A program made the translations under genes and the position numbers. Positions 1-8,941 of a stretch of DNA of 46,177 bases are shown piece by piece (the first letter of the stretch is position 1; each line of letters begins with the position of its first letter). The notes beneath the pieces were generated by a model. The model searched no databases. It had not been told where the DNA came from and saw nothing but the letters and a program-made list of their open reading frames with translations. Source of the DNA: Rhodobiaceae bacterium (lineage in GTDB: Bacteria > Pseudomonadota > Alphaproteobacteria > Rhizobiales > NORP267); assembly GCA_020441905.1 (NCBI GenBank), contig JAGRLG010000071.1, forward strand, positions 1 to 46,177, in the 5' to 3' direction.

Positions 1-824
1 CCCTCCCCGGCATCGCGGACATTCTTCAGCACGGGCAGGAGATGGTCGAGATTGTGGCCGTCGATGGGGCCGACATAGTAGAAGCCGAGTTCCTCGAACA
101 GGGTGCCGCCAGTCCAGAAGCCGCGGGCATATTCCTCGGCGCGCTGGGCCTTGTCGACGATGAACTTGGGCAGGCGCTTGGCCAGCTGCTTGGCGGCCTC
201 GCGCACCGACAGATAGGTGCGGCTCGATACCAGGCGGGCGAGATAGGCGCTCATGCCGCCCACCGGCGGCGCGATCGACATGTCGTTGTCGTTGAGGATG
301 ACGATGAGGCGCGAATGCATGAAACCGGCGTTGTTCATGGCTTCATAGGCCATGCCCGCCGACATGGCGCCGTCGCCGATGACGCAGATCACATTGTTGT
401 CGCGGCCGTCGAGATCGCGGGCCACCGCCATGCCGAGCCCCGCCGAAATCGAGGTCGAGGAATGGGCGGCACCGAAGGGGTCGTATTCGCTCTCGGCCCG
501 CTTGGTGAAACCGGACAGGCCACCGCCCTGGCGCAGGGTGCGGATGCGGTCGCGCCGGCCGGTGAGGATCTTGTGCGGGTAGCACTGGTGGCCGACATCC
601 CAGATCAGGCGGTCGTCGGGGGTGTTGAAGACATAATGCAGCGCCACGGTCAGTTCGACGACGCCAAGCCCGGCGCCGAGATGGCCGCCGGTCACCGATA
701 CCGCGTTTACGGTTTCGCTGCGCAATTCGTCGGCCAGCGCGCGCAGGTCCTCCTCGCGCAGACGGCGCAGGTCTTTCGGTTCGCGCACCTGGTCCAGCAG
801 TCTTGCCTGTGCAGTCTCAGTCAC
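1..824 (-). CDS. dxs: 1-deoxy-D-xylulose-5-phosphate synthase, N-terminal part (runs off the window)
   Basis: This is the first enzyme of the MEP isoprenoid pathway. It condenses pyruvate and glyceraldehyde 3-phosphate with thiamine diphosphate in the cytoplasm. About 274 of the usual ~640 residues are present; the C-terminal transketolase domains lie beyond base 1. Read on the minus strand, the N-terminus carries the typical sequence [20 protein letters not shown], then [17 protein letters not shown], and the TPP-binding pair [16 protein letters not shown] and ILNDNDMSI. The start is a GTG at 824 with AGGGA nine bases upstream. It follows xseB on the same strand after a 136-base gap. The order HDAC-like, xseB, dxs is one I associate with Hyphomicrobiales. 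Identity is secure; only the truncation limits the call. Confidence 0.95.
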   Translation of the reverse strand, partial: MTETAQARLLDQVREPKDLRRLREEDLRALADELRSETVNAVSVTGGHLGAGLGVVELTVALHYVFNTPDDRLIWDVGHQCYPHKILTGRRDRIRTLRQGGGLSGFTKRAESEYDPFGAAHSSTSISAGLGMAVARDLDGRDNNVICVIGDGAMSAGMAYEAMNNAGFMHSRLIVILNDNDMSIAPPVGGMSAYLARLVSSRTYLSVREAAKQLAKRLPKFIVDKAQRAEEYARGFWTGGTLFEELGFYYVGPIDGHNLDHLLPVLKNVRDAGE

Positions 825-960
825 TTGTCGGCGTCCCTGGTTCGCCCTGCCGGGCGGGAGCAAAGGCATACACGATGCGCCAAAAAGGCGCAACGCAAGC
901 CCAATTCCTGCGCGCCATGGCCCGAATTCCCCGCTGGCGATAGCGCGCCGGTTCCAAGCG

Positions 961-1212
961 CTAGCCGTCGCTATCGAAAGGCTCGGTTGCCAGAGCCTCG
1001 CCATTGCCGCCGGCGATCTTTTCCACCCGCGCCTCGGCCTGCCTCAGCAGCGCGTCGCAGCGCTTGCGCAGGGCATCGGCGCGCTCATACATGGCGATCG
1101 ATTGCTCCAGCGCCACGGTGCCTTTCTCAAGGCCGCCGACGATCTCCTCAAGCTCGGCCAGAGCCTGCTCGAAGCTGAGGTCGCCGACCTGCCCTTTTCC
1201 GGCCTTGTCCAA
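961..1212 (-). CDS. xseB: Exodeoxyribonuclease VII small subunit
   Basis: XseB is the small subunit that, in several copies, coats XseA to form exonuclease VII, a single-strand DNA exonuclease used in repair. The 83-residue protein has the family core [20 protein letters not shown] followed by a heptad helix ([19 protein letters not shown]). The open frame extends upstream to 1383, but that part overlaps the HDAC gene and has shadow-like composition. I chose the TTG at 1212 because AAAGGA lies 8 bases before it, it falls 22 bases after the HDAC stop, and it gives the normal family length. It probably shares a transcript with the HDAC-like gene upstream. xseA is not in the window. Confidence 0.9.
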   Translation of the reverse strand: MDKAGKGQVGDLSFEQALAELEEIVGGLEKGTVALEQSIAMYERADALRKRCDALLRQAEARVEKIAGGNGEALATEPFDSDG

Positions 1213-1234
1213 ATCCCTAGTCCTTTCTTCCGCC

Positions 1235-2161
1235 TCAGGCGGCCAACAGGGCGCCGACATGGGCCCTTGCCGAACCCTTGAGCGCTTCCAGATCGTAGCC
1301 GCCCTCGAGCGCCGAGACCAGACGCCCGCCGGCATGGGCGCGCGCCGCCTCCAGCAGCCGCTCGCTGGCCCAGGCGTAATCATCCTCGCTCAGGGCCAGA
1401 TTGGCCAGCGGATCACGCATATGGGCATCGAATCCCGCCGATACCATGACCAGTTCGGGAGCGAAAGCGTCAAGGGCGGGCAGGATTACCCGCTCCATGG
1501 CCTCGCGGAACTGGAGGCTGCCGGCGCCGGGCGCCAGCGGGGCGTTGAAAATATTGCCCACCCCGCGCTCGGCAGCGGCCCCGGTGCCGGGATAAAGCGG
1601 CATCTGGTGGGTCGAGCCGTAGAAGAGGGTTTCGTCCTCCCGGAAGATATCCTGGGTGCCATTGCCGTGATGGACATCGAAATCGACCACGGCGACGCGG
1701 GCAAGACCATGGGCGCGGCGGGCATGAAGGGCGCCGATGGCGATGTTGTTGAACAGGCAGAAGCCCATGGCCCGGCCCCTTTCGGCATGGTGGCCGGGGG
1801 GGCGCACGGCGCAAAAGGCGTTGTCCGCCTTTCCCGCCACCACCTGGTCGACGGCGCGGATTACGGCGCCGATGGCGCGCAAGGCGGCGTCGAGGCTTTT
1901 CGGCGACATCACGGTATCGGGATCGAGGCCGGCGAAATCGCTTTTCGGCGCGCTGTCGCGGATATGGGCGACATGGCGCGGATCATGGGCAAGGCGGGCA
2001 TGATCGAGGGTGCCGAGCGGCGCTTCCTCGCGCACAAGCGCGGCAAAATCATCGCCCTCAAGAGCGCCTAGAACGGCGCGCAGCCGGTCGGGGCGCTCGG
2101 GATGGCCGGGCGGCACCTCATGGGCGAGGCAATCGGCGTGGGTCAGCAGCAAAGTCGTCAT
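1235..2161 (-). CDS. Histone deacetylase-family (acetoin utilisation AcuC-like) zinc amidohydrolase
   Basis: A 308-residue class II HDAC/acetylpolyamine amidohydrolase fold enzyme. The family removes acetyl or other acyl groups from amines through a Zn-bound water. Visible motifs are RPPGHHAE (catalytic His124/His125), VVDFDVHHGNGTQD (Zn ligands Asp162 and His164), SAGFDAH (Zn ligand Asp245) and the C-terminal EGGYD with the transition-state Tyr289. All expected active-site residues are present, so it should be active. In bacteria the substrate is usually unknown (acetylpolyamine, acetyl-lysine or acetoin-related). It is the first gene of a run with xseB and dxs. The start at 2161 gives a full-length N-terminus. 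Confidence 0.88.
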   Translation of the reverse strand: MTTLLLTHADCLAHEVPPGHPERPDRLRAVLGALEGDDFAALVREEAPLGTLDHARLAHDPRHVAHIRDSAPKSDFAGLDPDTVMSPKSLDAALRAIGAVIRAVDQVVAGKADNAFCAVRPPGHHAERGRAMGFCLFNNIAIGALHARRAHGLARVAVVDFDVHHGNGTQDIFREDETLFYGSTHQMPLYPGTGAAAERGVGNIFNAPLAPGAGSLQFREAMERVILPALDAFAPELVMVSAGFDAHMRDPLANLALSEDDYAWASERLLEAARAHAGGRLVSALEGGYDLEALKGSARAHVGALLAA

Positions 2162-2192
2162 CGGCGCCCCGGAACTGAGCGGATCTGGCGTC

Positions 2193-3053
2193 CTACCTTA
2201 GCGCCTTCAGGCTGGCAGGCGGTATCGATGAATCGGGAACGAAGAAATCGGGGGCGAGGTCGCGCGCCGGGTCGACCCGGTATTTGTCGAAATCGGTGAC
2301 GCCGTTTTTGGCCAAAAAACTGTCGTCGATGAGGAAATTGCCGGTGAATTCGCCGCTGCCGCGGGTCAGCACCAGCCAGGCGGCATCGGCGAGGATGTCC
2401 GGCGTGCGGCTGGCGGCCATCATGGCTTCGCCGCCAACCAGGTTCTTCACCGCCGCCGTGGCGATGGCGGTGCGTGGCCACAGCGCGTTGACGGCGATGC
2501 CCTTTTCCCGCAATTCGCCAGCAAGGCCGAGCACGCACAGGCTCATGCCGAACTTGGCGATCGAATAGGCGAGATGGGGCGCGAACCATTTTTCCGCCAT
2601 GTCGAGCGGCGGCGACAGCATGAGGATATGGGGATTTTGCGCCTTTTCCAGGTGGGGAATGCAAGCCTTCGACACCAGGAAGGTGCCACGGGTATTGACC
2701 TCGTGCATGAGATCGAAACGCTTCATTTCGGTGGCCAGCGTGTCGGTGAGCGCGATGGCGCTGGCATTGTTGACGCAAATGTCGATACCGCCAAAGGCGG
2801 CAACCGTTCGCTCGACGGCGGCGGCGACCTGGGCTTCGTGGCGGATGTCGCAGATCAGCGGCAGGGCCCGGCCGCCGGCCTTTTCGATCTCGGCGGCGGC
2901 GGTATAGATGGTGCCGGGCAGCTTGGGGTGGGGCTCGCCGGTCTTGGCTGCGATGGCGATGTTGGCGCCGTCGCGCGCGGCGCGCAGCGCGATGGCCAGG
3001 CCGATGCCGCGGCTGGCTCCGGTGATGAACAGCGTCTTGCCTGCAAGACTCAT
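2193..3053 (-). CDS. SDR-family oxidoreductase, HSDL2-like
   Basis: A 286-residue short-chain dehydrogenase. The cofactor motif TGASRGIG is at residues 11-18, NNAS at about 95-98, and the catalytic pair Tyr163/Lys167 sits in LAYSIAKFGM. The catalytic Ser is in MLSPPLDM, the Ser-Pro-Pro pattern seen in hydroxysteroid dehydrogenase-like 2 proteins, which act on fatty-acyl or steroid-like alcohols. The start at 3053 is chosen over one at 3077 because AGGAGG lies eight bases before it. It stands 27 bases downstream of the acyl-CoA dehydrogenase on the same strand, so a shared role in acyl-chain oxidation is a reasonable inference. The exact substrate is unknown. Confidence 0.85.
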   Translation of the reverse strand: MSLAGKTLFITGASRGIGLAIALRAARDGANIAIAAKTGEPHPKLPGTIYTAAAEIEKAGGRALPLICDIRHEAQVAAAVERTVAAFGGIDICVNNASAIALTDTLATEMKRFDLMHEVNTRGTFLVSKACIPHLEKAQNPHILMLSPPLDMAEKWFAPHLAYSIAKFGMSLCVLGLAGELREKGIAVNALWPRTAIATAAVKNLVGGEAMMAASRTPDILADAAWLVLTRGSGEFTGNFLIDDSFLAKNGVTDFDKYRVDPARDLAPDFFVPDSSIPPASLKALR

Positions 3054-3080
3054 GACAAGGCCTCCTGACGCGCCCAATAT

Positions 3081-4871
3081 TCAGACCGGCAGAGCGATGT
3101 CGGGCGCATCCAGCAGCGAGGCCGCCCCCTGCATGACGATCTGCCTCAGCGCCGCCGTTTCGGGCAGGTGGTTTTCAGCAAAATAGCGTGCCAGCGCGAT
3201 GTGGGCCTGCGCCGTGGCATCGCCCTCGCCCGTCGCCCCGGCGAGCGCGGCGCGGGCCAGATAGGCGCCCCCGGCGGTGGTCGCCATGAGGCGCAGATAG
3301 GGGGTGGCGACGGCCAGGGCGCCGCTGATATCGCCGCCCGCCAGGCTGGCGATAAAGCCGGTTGCCTCCTCCAGCGCGCCGACCGCCTCCGCGAGCCTTG
3401 CCCCCATCTGGCCGAATTCGGCCCGGTTGAGGGCGCTGGCCTCGCGCGCCGTCTGCGCCATTTCGCCGATGAAGGCGCGCACCGCCTCGCCGCCGCCCAT
3501 GGGCAGCTTGCGCGTCACCAGGTCGATGGCCTGGATGCCGTTGGTGCCCTCATAGATCGGGGCGATGCGCGAATCGCGGAAGAACTGGGCGGCGCCGGTT
3601 TCCTCGATATAGCCCATGCCGCCATGGACCTGGACGCCGAGCGAAGCGACCTCGACGGCGCTGTCGCTGCAATAGGCCTTGGCCAGCGGGGTCAGCAGGT
3701 CGGCGCGCATCTTGGCGGCCGCGCGCGCGCCCTCCTCCTTGCCGTAGCGCGCCCGGTCGATGGCACCGGCGGCGGCATAGCAGATCATGCGGCAGGCCAG
3801 CGTCCTGGCGCGCATCGAAAGCAGCATGCGGCGCACATCGGGGTGCTCGACAATCGGCACCATGTCGTCGCCGCGACCGGCGCCCGGCTTGCGCCCCTGG
3901 CGGCGCTCATGGGCATAGGCGATGGCATGCTGAGTGGCGGCTTCGGCCAGCGCCACGGCCTGGATGCCGACCGAGAGGCGGGCATTGTTCATCATTGTGA
4001 ACATGCAGGCGAGGCCGGCATTCTCTTCCCCGATGAGCCAGCCGATGGCGCCGCCCTCGTCATCGCCATAGGTCATGACGCAGGTCGGGCTGCCGTGGAT
4101 GCCGAGCTTGTGCTCCAGCCCGGTGCATTTGACATCGTTGCGCCGGCCCAGCGAGCCGTCCTCATTGACGAGGAATTTCGGTACCAGGAACAGCGAGATG
4201 CCGCGCGTTCCGGGAGGGGCATCAGGCAGGCGCGCCAGCACCAGATGGACGATATTCTCGGCCATGTCGTGCTCGCCATAGGTGATGAAGATCTTGGTTC
4301 CCGAGATCTTGTAGCTGCCGTCGCCCTGGGGCACCGCCTTGGAGCGCAGGGAATTGAGGTCGGAGCCCGACTGGGGCTCGGTGAGGTTCATGGTCGCCGT
4401 CCACTGGCCCGAGATCAGGGGCGGCATATAGGTGTCCTGCAAATGCCTGCTGCCATGGGCTTCCAGCGCCTCGACGGCGCCGTGGGTCAGCACCGGGCCG
4501 AGGGCGAAGGCTACCGAGCCGGAATGCCACATTTCGTGCACCGCCATCGAAACCATGGTCGGCAAGCCCTGGCCGCCATGTTCCACCGGGCATGGCAGGC
4601 CGGCCCAGCCGCCTTCGGCCCATTTGCGGAAGACCTCTCCCCATTCTTTCGGCAGCACCACCTTGCCGTTCTCGAAACGGGCGCCATTGGTATCGCCGAT
4701 GCGCTGGAGCGGCGCGATTTCGCTGGCGGCAAAACGGCCGGCCTCCTCAAGCACCGCCTGTGCCAGGTCTTCGCTGAGATCGCCGAACAGCCCGTCCGCG
4801 ATGGCCTCCCGCATTCCGGCAATTTCATTGAGCGCGAAGGTGATATCGGGTACTGGCGCGGTGTAGCTCAT
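3081..4871 (-). CDS. Acyl-CoA dehydrogenase with C-terminal extension (DmdC/FadE-type)
   Basis: A 596-residue FAD enzyme of the long acyl-CoA dehydrogenase group: an extra N-terminal segment, the three core acyl-CoA dehydrogenase domains and a C-terminal ACAD-C domain. Recognisable stretches are TMNLTEPQSGSDLNSLRSKA, KISGTKIFITYGEHDM, QVHGGMGYIEETGAAQFFRD and IAPIYEGTNGIQAIDLVTRK. The family oxidises acyl-CoA to 2-enoyl-CoA and passes electrons to ETF. An ETF-ubiquinone oxidoreductase lies at 36-38 kb. The same architecture includes methylmercaptopropionyl-CoA dehydrogenase (DmdC), but sequence reading alone does not separate DmdC from generic paralogues. The start at 4871 is set by AAGGAAG just upstream; the open frame continues to 5873 only as a shadow of the divergent Sua5 gene. 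Confidence 0.92.
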   Translation of the reverse strand: MSYTAPVPDITFALNEIAGMREAIADGLFGDLSEDLAQAVLEEAGRFAASEIAPLQRIGDTNGARFENGKVVLPKEWGEVFRKWAEGGWAGLPCPVEHGGQGLPTMVSMAVHEMWHSGSVAFALGPVLTHGAVEALEAHGSRHLQDTYMPPLISGQWTATMNLTEPQSGSDLNSLRSKAVPQGDGSYKISGTKIFITYGEHDMAENIVHLVLARLPDAPPGTRGISLFLVPKFLVNEDGSLGRRNDVKCTGLEHKLGIHGSPTCVMTYGDDEGGAIGWLIGEENAGLACMFTMMNNARLSVGIQAVALAEAATQHAIAYAHERRQGRKPGAGRGDDMVPIVEHPDVRRMLLSMRARTLACRMICYAAAGAIDRARYGKEEGARAAAKMRADLLTPLAKAYCSDSAVEVASLGVQVHGGMGYIEETGAAQFFRDSRIAPIYEGTNGIQAIDLVTRKLPMGGGEAVRAFIGEMAQTAREASALNRAEFGQMGARLAEAVGALEEATGFIASLAGGDISGALAVATPYLRLMATTAGGAYLARAALAGATGEGDATAQAHIALARYFAENHLPETAALRQIVMQGAASLLDAPDIALPV

Positions 4872-4985
4872 CAAGGCTTCCTTGTGTTTTTCGATCCGGC
4901 TAGTGGCGCGGCGCGGAAAAAAGGGGCAGACCAGCAATCTAAACCGGCAATGGTCGCGGTCAATGGCGGTTCGAGGAACAGGGAC

Positions 4986-5990
4986 ATGACGAGCAGGAAT
5001 ATCCAGGACGGCGCGGGGGAAACCGCGCGGGTGGTCCCTGCCGATGAAAAGGGCATCGCCGAGGCGGCGCGGGTGCTGCGCGCCGGCGGCCTTGTCGCCT
5101 TTGCCACCGAGACGGTCTATGGCCTCGGCGCCGATGCCACCGATGGCGCCGCCGTGGCGCGCATCTTCGAGGTCAAGGGGCGGCCAAGCTTCAACCCGCT
5201 GATCGTGCATGTGAACGGCCTGGAACAGGCCAGAAAGCTGGGGCGTTTCAACGCCGATGCCGAAAAGCTCGCTGGCGCCTTCTGGCCCGGCCCCCTGACC
5301 ATCGTGGTACCGATGATCGAACCTTCGCCATTGTCGTCGCTGGTCAGCGCCGGGCTGGGCACGGTGGCGATCAGGGCGCCGCGCAGCGGCACGGCGCAGG
5401 CGCTGCTGGCGGCCGCCGGGGTGCCGGTGGCGGCGCCAAGCGCCAATTCTTCCGGCAGGCTGAGCCCGACGCGGGCGGGTCATGTGGCGAAGGATCTTGG
5501 CGGCGCGGTGGATCTCATTCTCGATGGCGGTCCGACCGAGGTCGGGATTGAATCGACGATCGTCGCCTGTGCCGGTGACCGGGCGGTGCTGCTGCGAGCC
5601 GGCGGGATTACCGCCGCCGAAATCGAGATCGTTCTTGGCGCGCGCCTGGCGGCGGCACAGCCGGGCAAGGTGAGCGCGCCGGGCCAGCTTGCCTCCCATT
5701 ACGCCCCCGGCGCGCCGCTGCGCCTTGACGCGCATGAGGTCCGCGCCGGCGAGGCGCTGCTCGGCTTCGGGCCGCAGGATCCGGTTGGCGCGGGGCAAGC
5801 GGTGGCGGCGCTCAATCTCAGCAGGGCGGCGGACCTGCGCGAGGCGGCGGCCAATCTGTTCGAATATCTGCACCGCCTCGACGCAATGCGCCCGGCGGCA
5901 ATCGCGGTGGCGCCGATCCCGCGCGAGGGCCTGGGCGAAGCGATCAACGACCGCCTCGCGCGCGGCGCCGCGCCGCGCGAAACCAGTTGA
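4986..5990 (+). CDS. L-threonylcarbamoyladenylate synthase, Sua5/TsaC2 type
   Basis: This enzyme makes threonylcarbamoyl-AMP from threonine, bicarbonate and ATP for the universal t6A37 modification of ANN-decoding tRNAs. The 334-residue protein has the YrdC domain (LVAFATETVYGLGADATD; KxR motif Lys64/Arg66 in FEVKGRPSFNPLIVHV; PSANSSGRLSPTRAGHV). It also has a C-terminal Sua5 domain (SHYAPGAPLRL onward), so it is the two-domain form. The start at 4986 lies between the divergent acyl-CoA dehydrogenase start and the YrdC domain, with a weak AGGG upstream. The longer open frame to 3168 is antisense to the dehydrogenase. The FAD oxidoreductase follows on the same strand after 41 bases. Confidence 0.93.
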   Translation: MTSRNIQDGAGETARVVPADEKGIAEAARVLRAGGLVAFATETVYGLGADATDGAAVARIFEVKGRPSFNPLIVHVNGLEQARKLGRFNADAEKLAGAFWPGPLTIVVPMIEPSPLSSLVSAGLGTVAIRAPRSGTAQALLAAAGVPVAAPSANSSGRLSPTRAGHVAKDLGGAVDLILDGGPTEVGIESTIVACAGDRAVLLRAGGITAAEIEIVLGARLAAAQPGKVSAPGQLASHYAPGAPLRLDAHEVRAGEALLGFGPQDPVGAGQAVAALNLSRAADLREAAANLFEYLHRLDAMRPAAIAVAPIPREGLGEAINDRLARGAAPRETS

Positions 5991-6031
5991 GCACGCTCGA
6001 CTTTGGCCCTTCCCGCTTCTAACTTCGCGCC

Positions 6032-7465
6032 ATGAAGAACTCCGCCTTTGCCATGCCCGGTGCCGAGACGCTGGCCCGCTTTGCCGCCATTACCGGCGAG
6101 CGCCATGCGCTCAGCGATCCCGCCGCCATGGCGCCATACCTTTCCGAATGGCGCGACAAATATGTCGGCCGCGCCGCCATGGTGCTGCGCCCCGGCAGCG
6201 TGGAGGAAGTGTCGCAAATCCTGGCCCTGGCCAATGACAGGCGCGTCGCCATCGTGCCTCAGGGCGGCAATACCGGCCTTGTCGGCGGCCAGGTGCCGTT
6301 CGAGGAGGGCAACGAGGTGGTGGTGTCGCTGGGCCGCCTCAACAGGATCCTTTCGATCGACGCGCAGGGAAATACGCTGACTGCGCAGGCGGGCTGTACG
6401 CTGGCCGCCATTCAACACGCGGCGCAAGAGGCCGGGCGGCTATTTCCCTTGAGCCTTGGATCGGAAGGAAGCTGCCAGATCGGCGGCAACCTCGCCACCA
6501 ATGCCGGCGGCGTCGCCGTGCTCAGCTTCGGCAATGCCAGGGAGCAGGTGCTCGGCCTTGAGGTGGTGCTGGCCGACGGGCGCGTCTGGGACGGGCTGCG
6601 ATCCTTGCGCAAGGACAATACCGGCTACGACCTGAAACAGCTTTTTGTCGGCTCCGAGGGCACGCTCGGCATCATCACCGCGGCGGTGCTGAAACTGAGG
6701 CCGCGCCCGCGCAGCCGCGAGACCGCCTTTGCCGGAGTGAAAACGCCGCGGGCGGCGATCGCGCTGCTGCAAAGGGCGCAAGAGGACTTCGGCGCCGGGG
6801 TAACCAGTTTCGAGCTGATGGCGCGCATCGGCCTCGATTTCACCTTGCGCCATCTGGCCGGCGCCCGCGATCCGTTGAACGAGAAATGGCCGTGGTACGT
6901 GCTGCTCGAAGTGTCGTCGGGCGACAGCCAGGAAACGGCGCGGCGCCGCGTCGAGGCTTTGCTCTACGAGGCCATGGAGGCAGGCGAGGCCGGCGATGTC
7001 TTCCTTGCCCAGTCGCAGGCGCAGGGCGAGGCGCTGTGGCGACTGCGCACCGCGATGTCGGAGGTGCAAAAGCACGAGGGCGGTTCGATCAAGCACGATG
7101 TCTCGGTTCCGGTGGCGGCGATCCCCGAATTTCTCGAACAGGCGGGAAAACAAATTGAGGAGTTGGTTCCCGGCGCGCGGCCGGTGCCCTTCGGCCATCT
7201 CGGCGACGGCAACCTGCACTACAATGTCAGCCAGCCGGAAGGCGCCGACAAAGAGGCGTTCCTGGCCCGCTGGGAGGAGGTCAGCGCCGCCATTCACGAC
7301 CTGGTGGCCGGACATAACGGGTCGATCAGCGCAGAGCACGGCATCGGGAGGATGAAGCGCGACCTGCTGCCGGGGGTGAAATCGGTGGTCGAGATGGAGA
7401 TGATGCGGGCGCTGAAACGGACTTTCGACCCCAGGGGCATTCTCAATCCCGGCAAGCTGCTCTAA
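6032..7465 (+). CDS. FAD-binding oxidoreductase, GlcD/D-2-hydroxyglutarate dehydrogenase type
   Basis: A 477-residue flavoenzyme of the VAO/PCMH family. The N-terminal FAD domain has IVPQGGNTGLVGGQVPF near residues 74-90 and LGSEGSCQIGGNLATNAGGV. The C-terminal FAD-oxidase domain carries the metal/substrate His residues in FGHLGDGNLHYN (His389) and SAEHGIGRMKRDLL (His436). Such enzymes oxidise D-2-hydroxyacids (D-lactate, D-2-hydroxyglutarate, glycolate) and pass electrons to a quinone or to ETF. Substrate cannot be assigned from sequence. It follows the Sua5 gene and is convergent with the SRAP gene, separated by 18 bases. No strong ribosome site is visible, and a start at 6053 is also possible. 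Confidence 0.88.
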   Translation: MKNSAFAMPGAETLARFAAITGERHALSDPAAMAPYLSEWRDKYVGRAAMVLRPGSVEEVSQILALANDRRVAIVPQGGNTGLVGGQVPFEEGNEVVVSLGRLNRILSIDAQGNTLTAQAGCTLAAIQHAAQEAGRLFPLSLGSEGSCQIGGNLATNAGGVAVLSFGNAREQVLGLEVVLADGRVWDGLRSLRKDNTGYDLKQLFVGSEGTLGIITAAVLKLRPRPRSRETAFAGVKTPRAAIALLQRAQEDFGAGVTSFELMARIGLDFTLRHLAGARDPLNEKWPWYVLLEVSSGDSQETARRRVEALLYEAMEAGEAGDVFLAQSQAQGEALWRLRTAMSEVQKHEGGSIKHDVSVPVAAIPEFLEQAGKQIEELVPGARPVPFGHLGDGNLHYNVSQPEGADKEAFLARWEEVSAAIHDLVAGHNGSISAEHGIGRMKRDLLPGVKSVVEMEMMRALKRTFDPRGILNPGKLL

Positions 7466-7483
7466 GAGCCGGCCAGACCTGCC

Positions 7484-8167
7484 CTAGGGTTTGGCCGGGC
7501 CTGCCGCCGGATTCTGGATCGCCGCATCGTCATTGGCGACGCTGTTGACGGCGCGCGAAATCTCCACCGCTTCGAGCAGGCCGCCGGGCGCCGGGCGCAG
7601 CAGGCCGGCCGCCTCGCCGGAAGAAACGCCGGCATTGTCCAGCCAGGCGGAAAAATCGCCCGGGGCAATGATCGCCGGCATGCGGTCATGGATCGGCGCC
7701 ATGGTCCGGTTGGCGGCGGTTGTGATGATGGCGGCGGTTTCCATCTCATTGCCCCGCCCGTCCATCCAGCTCTCCCACAGCCCGGCGAAACCCATCAGCC
7801 CGCCGCCCGCCGGGCGGATCAGATAGGGGCGCTTGGCTCCCTTTTCCGCCTTCTGCCATTCATAGAACCCATCTGCGGGAATGAGGCAGCGGCGATGGCG
7901 CATGGCGGCGCGAAAAGCCGGTTTGCCGGCCACGGTTTCGGCGCGGGCATTGATGAGCAGGGGGAAGCGGGAGAGGTCCTTGACCCAGGAGGGAATGAGC
8001 CCCCAGCGGGCGAGCGCGAAATGGCGCTCAGCGTTTTCGCCGCGCACAATGGCGATGGGCTGGGTCGGCGCGATATTGTAGCGCGGCGGAAAATTCGGCC
8101 GTTCGGCGAAACCGAACAGGCGGCGCACCGATTCGGGGGGCAGCGTCAGCGCGAAGCGGCCGCACAT
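7484..8167 (-). CDS. SOS response-associated peptidase (SRAP/YedK, HMCES family)
   Basis: SRAP proteins form a covalent thiazolidine link through Cys2 to abasic sites in single-stranded DNA and so protect them. The protein starts MCGRFALTL, leaving Cys2 at the new N-terminus after Met removal. Asn73 (LINARAETV), Glu103 (ADGFYEWQK) and His160 (PIHDRMPAI) complete the known active site. The length of 227 residues is normal. The start is fixed by the Cys2 requirement. It is transcribed away from the intergenic region that holds the CtrA-like box and GANTC cluster, so those sites could serve either flanking gene. Confidence 0.93.
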   Translation of the reverse strand: MCGRFALTLPPESVRRLFGFAERPNFPPRYNIAPTQPIAIVRGENAERHFALARWGLIPSWVKDLSRFPLLINARAETVAGKPAFRAAMRHRRCLIPADGFYEWQKAEKGAKRPYLIRPAGGGLMGFAGLWESWMDGRGNEMETAAIITTAANRTMAPIHDRMPAIIAPGDFSAWLDNAGVSSGEAAGLLRPAPGGLLEAVEISRAVNSVANDDAAIQNPAAGPAKP

Positions 8168-8251
8168 ATGGACCTGGCGAACGTTGCTGAGCCGGCAAGG
8201 CCGGCGCTCCCGCGCACCGACAAGGTTTCCCCAGCCGGAGACAACCTGAAT

Positions 8252-8301
8252 TTAATGGATTCGTAACGCGGCATTGGCAATTTGACTCATGTTCCGGATT
8301 C
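8252..8301 (+). promoter_or_regulatory. Candidate CtrA box with embedded CcrM (GANTC) site plus two further GANTC sites
   Basis: Bases 8252-8267 read TTAA-N7-GTAAC, one mismatch from the CtrA consensus TTAA-N7-TTAAC. The 7-base spacer contains GATTC at 8258-8262, a CcrM methylation target. Two more GANTC sites follow at 8284-8288 (GACTC) and 8297-8301 (GATTC). The block lies in an AT-richer gap between the divergent SRAP gene (start 8167) and the unknown gene at 8347. CtrA and CcrM are the conserved cell-cycle regulators of alphaproteobacteria. The motif match is seen directly; function is inferred. Confidence 0.45.
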
Positions 8302-8346
8302 CCTGTTTTGCAAATATTCGTTTTTCCTTTGAACACTATATTATGA

Positions 8347-8910
8347 ATGTATGTCATGAATTCCATTGCTGGGGGCGCGGCGGATTTGGATCACCGCGCA
8401 TGCCGCGAGGAAACCGCCGGGTCATTTGACCGGTCCCGCCTCGAAGGCACCAACATCAATCCCGCGACCTTGCTCGCCACGGATTACTTCAATCATTTCA
8501 ACGATGTTGAGATGGTTCTGGAGATGATGCCGGCCGACCCCGACGCATTCAGCGACATCGTGGACTGGCAGCCGCGAAGCTATGTCGAACATTTCGCCCA
8601 ATCGGGCCTGCGCGATGCCCAGACCGCAATCGATGCCTATGCCCATGTCGACCCGGACCTGAAGGCCGCATTCGAAAGCCTGATCGCGGACCTCGATGCC
8701 GTGACGCTGACGGCGCTGCAATTTGCGCGCATGTCCTTCATAATCGAGCTTCAGGCCGAGGGCCTCGACGGCTGCGCCAAGGCGACAAAGAAAATGCGCG
8801 ATCTGCTGCGCAGGGCTTCGGCGCTGGTCAATGGCACCGGATCGCAGCCGGCGGGCCGGCAGGCACGGGCCAAGGCCCAGGACACCGTCAACGCCCTGTT
8901 CGACGATTGA
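8347..8910 (+). CDS. Conserved-looking cytosolic protein of unknown function
   Basis: A 187-residue acidic, mostly helical protein without signal peptide or membrane segment. I do not recognise a named domain. The core LLATDYFNHFNDVEMVLEMM and DWQPRSYVEHFAQSG looks like an alphaproteobacterial conserved protein rather than a shadow frame: codon use is normal, with strong G/C bias at third positions. The start is unsure: ATG 8347 and ATG 8356 are both in frame, neither has a clear Shine-Dalgarno, and a TATATT at 8337-8342 sits close enough that a leaderless message is conceivable. Its upstream region carries the CtrA-like box and three GANTC sites. The Nudix gene follows after 31 bases on the same strand. 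Confidence 0.75.
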   Translation: MYVMNSIAGGAADLDHRACREETAGSFDRSRLEGTNINPATLLATDYFNHFNDVEMVLEMMPADPDAFSDIVDWQPRSYVEHFAQSGLRDAQTAIDAYAHVDPDLKAAFESLIADLDAVTLTALQFARMSFIIELQAEGLDGCAKATKKMRDLLRRASALVNGTGSQPAGRQARAKAQDTVNALFDD

Positions 8911-8941
8911 CAGCAGGCCGCCAAGGGGGCTCAAGAACGCG

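Noticed and set aside
3168..4985. Upstream extension of the Sua5 gene on the plus strand
   Set aside because: It is antisense to the acyl-CoA dehydrogenase; the Sua5 domain begins only after 4986.
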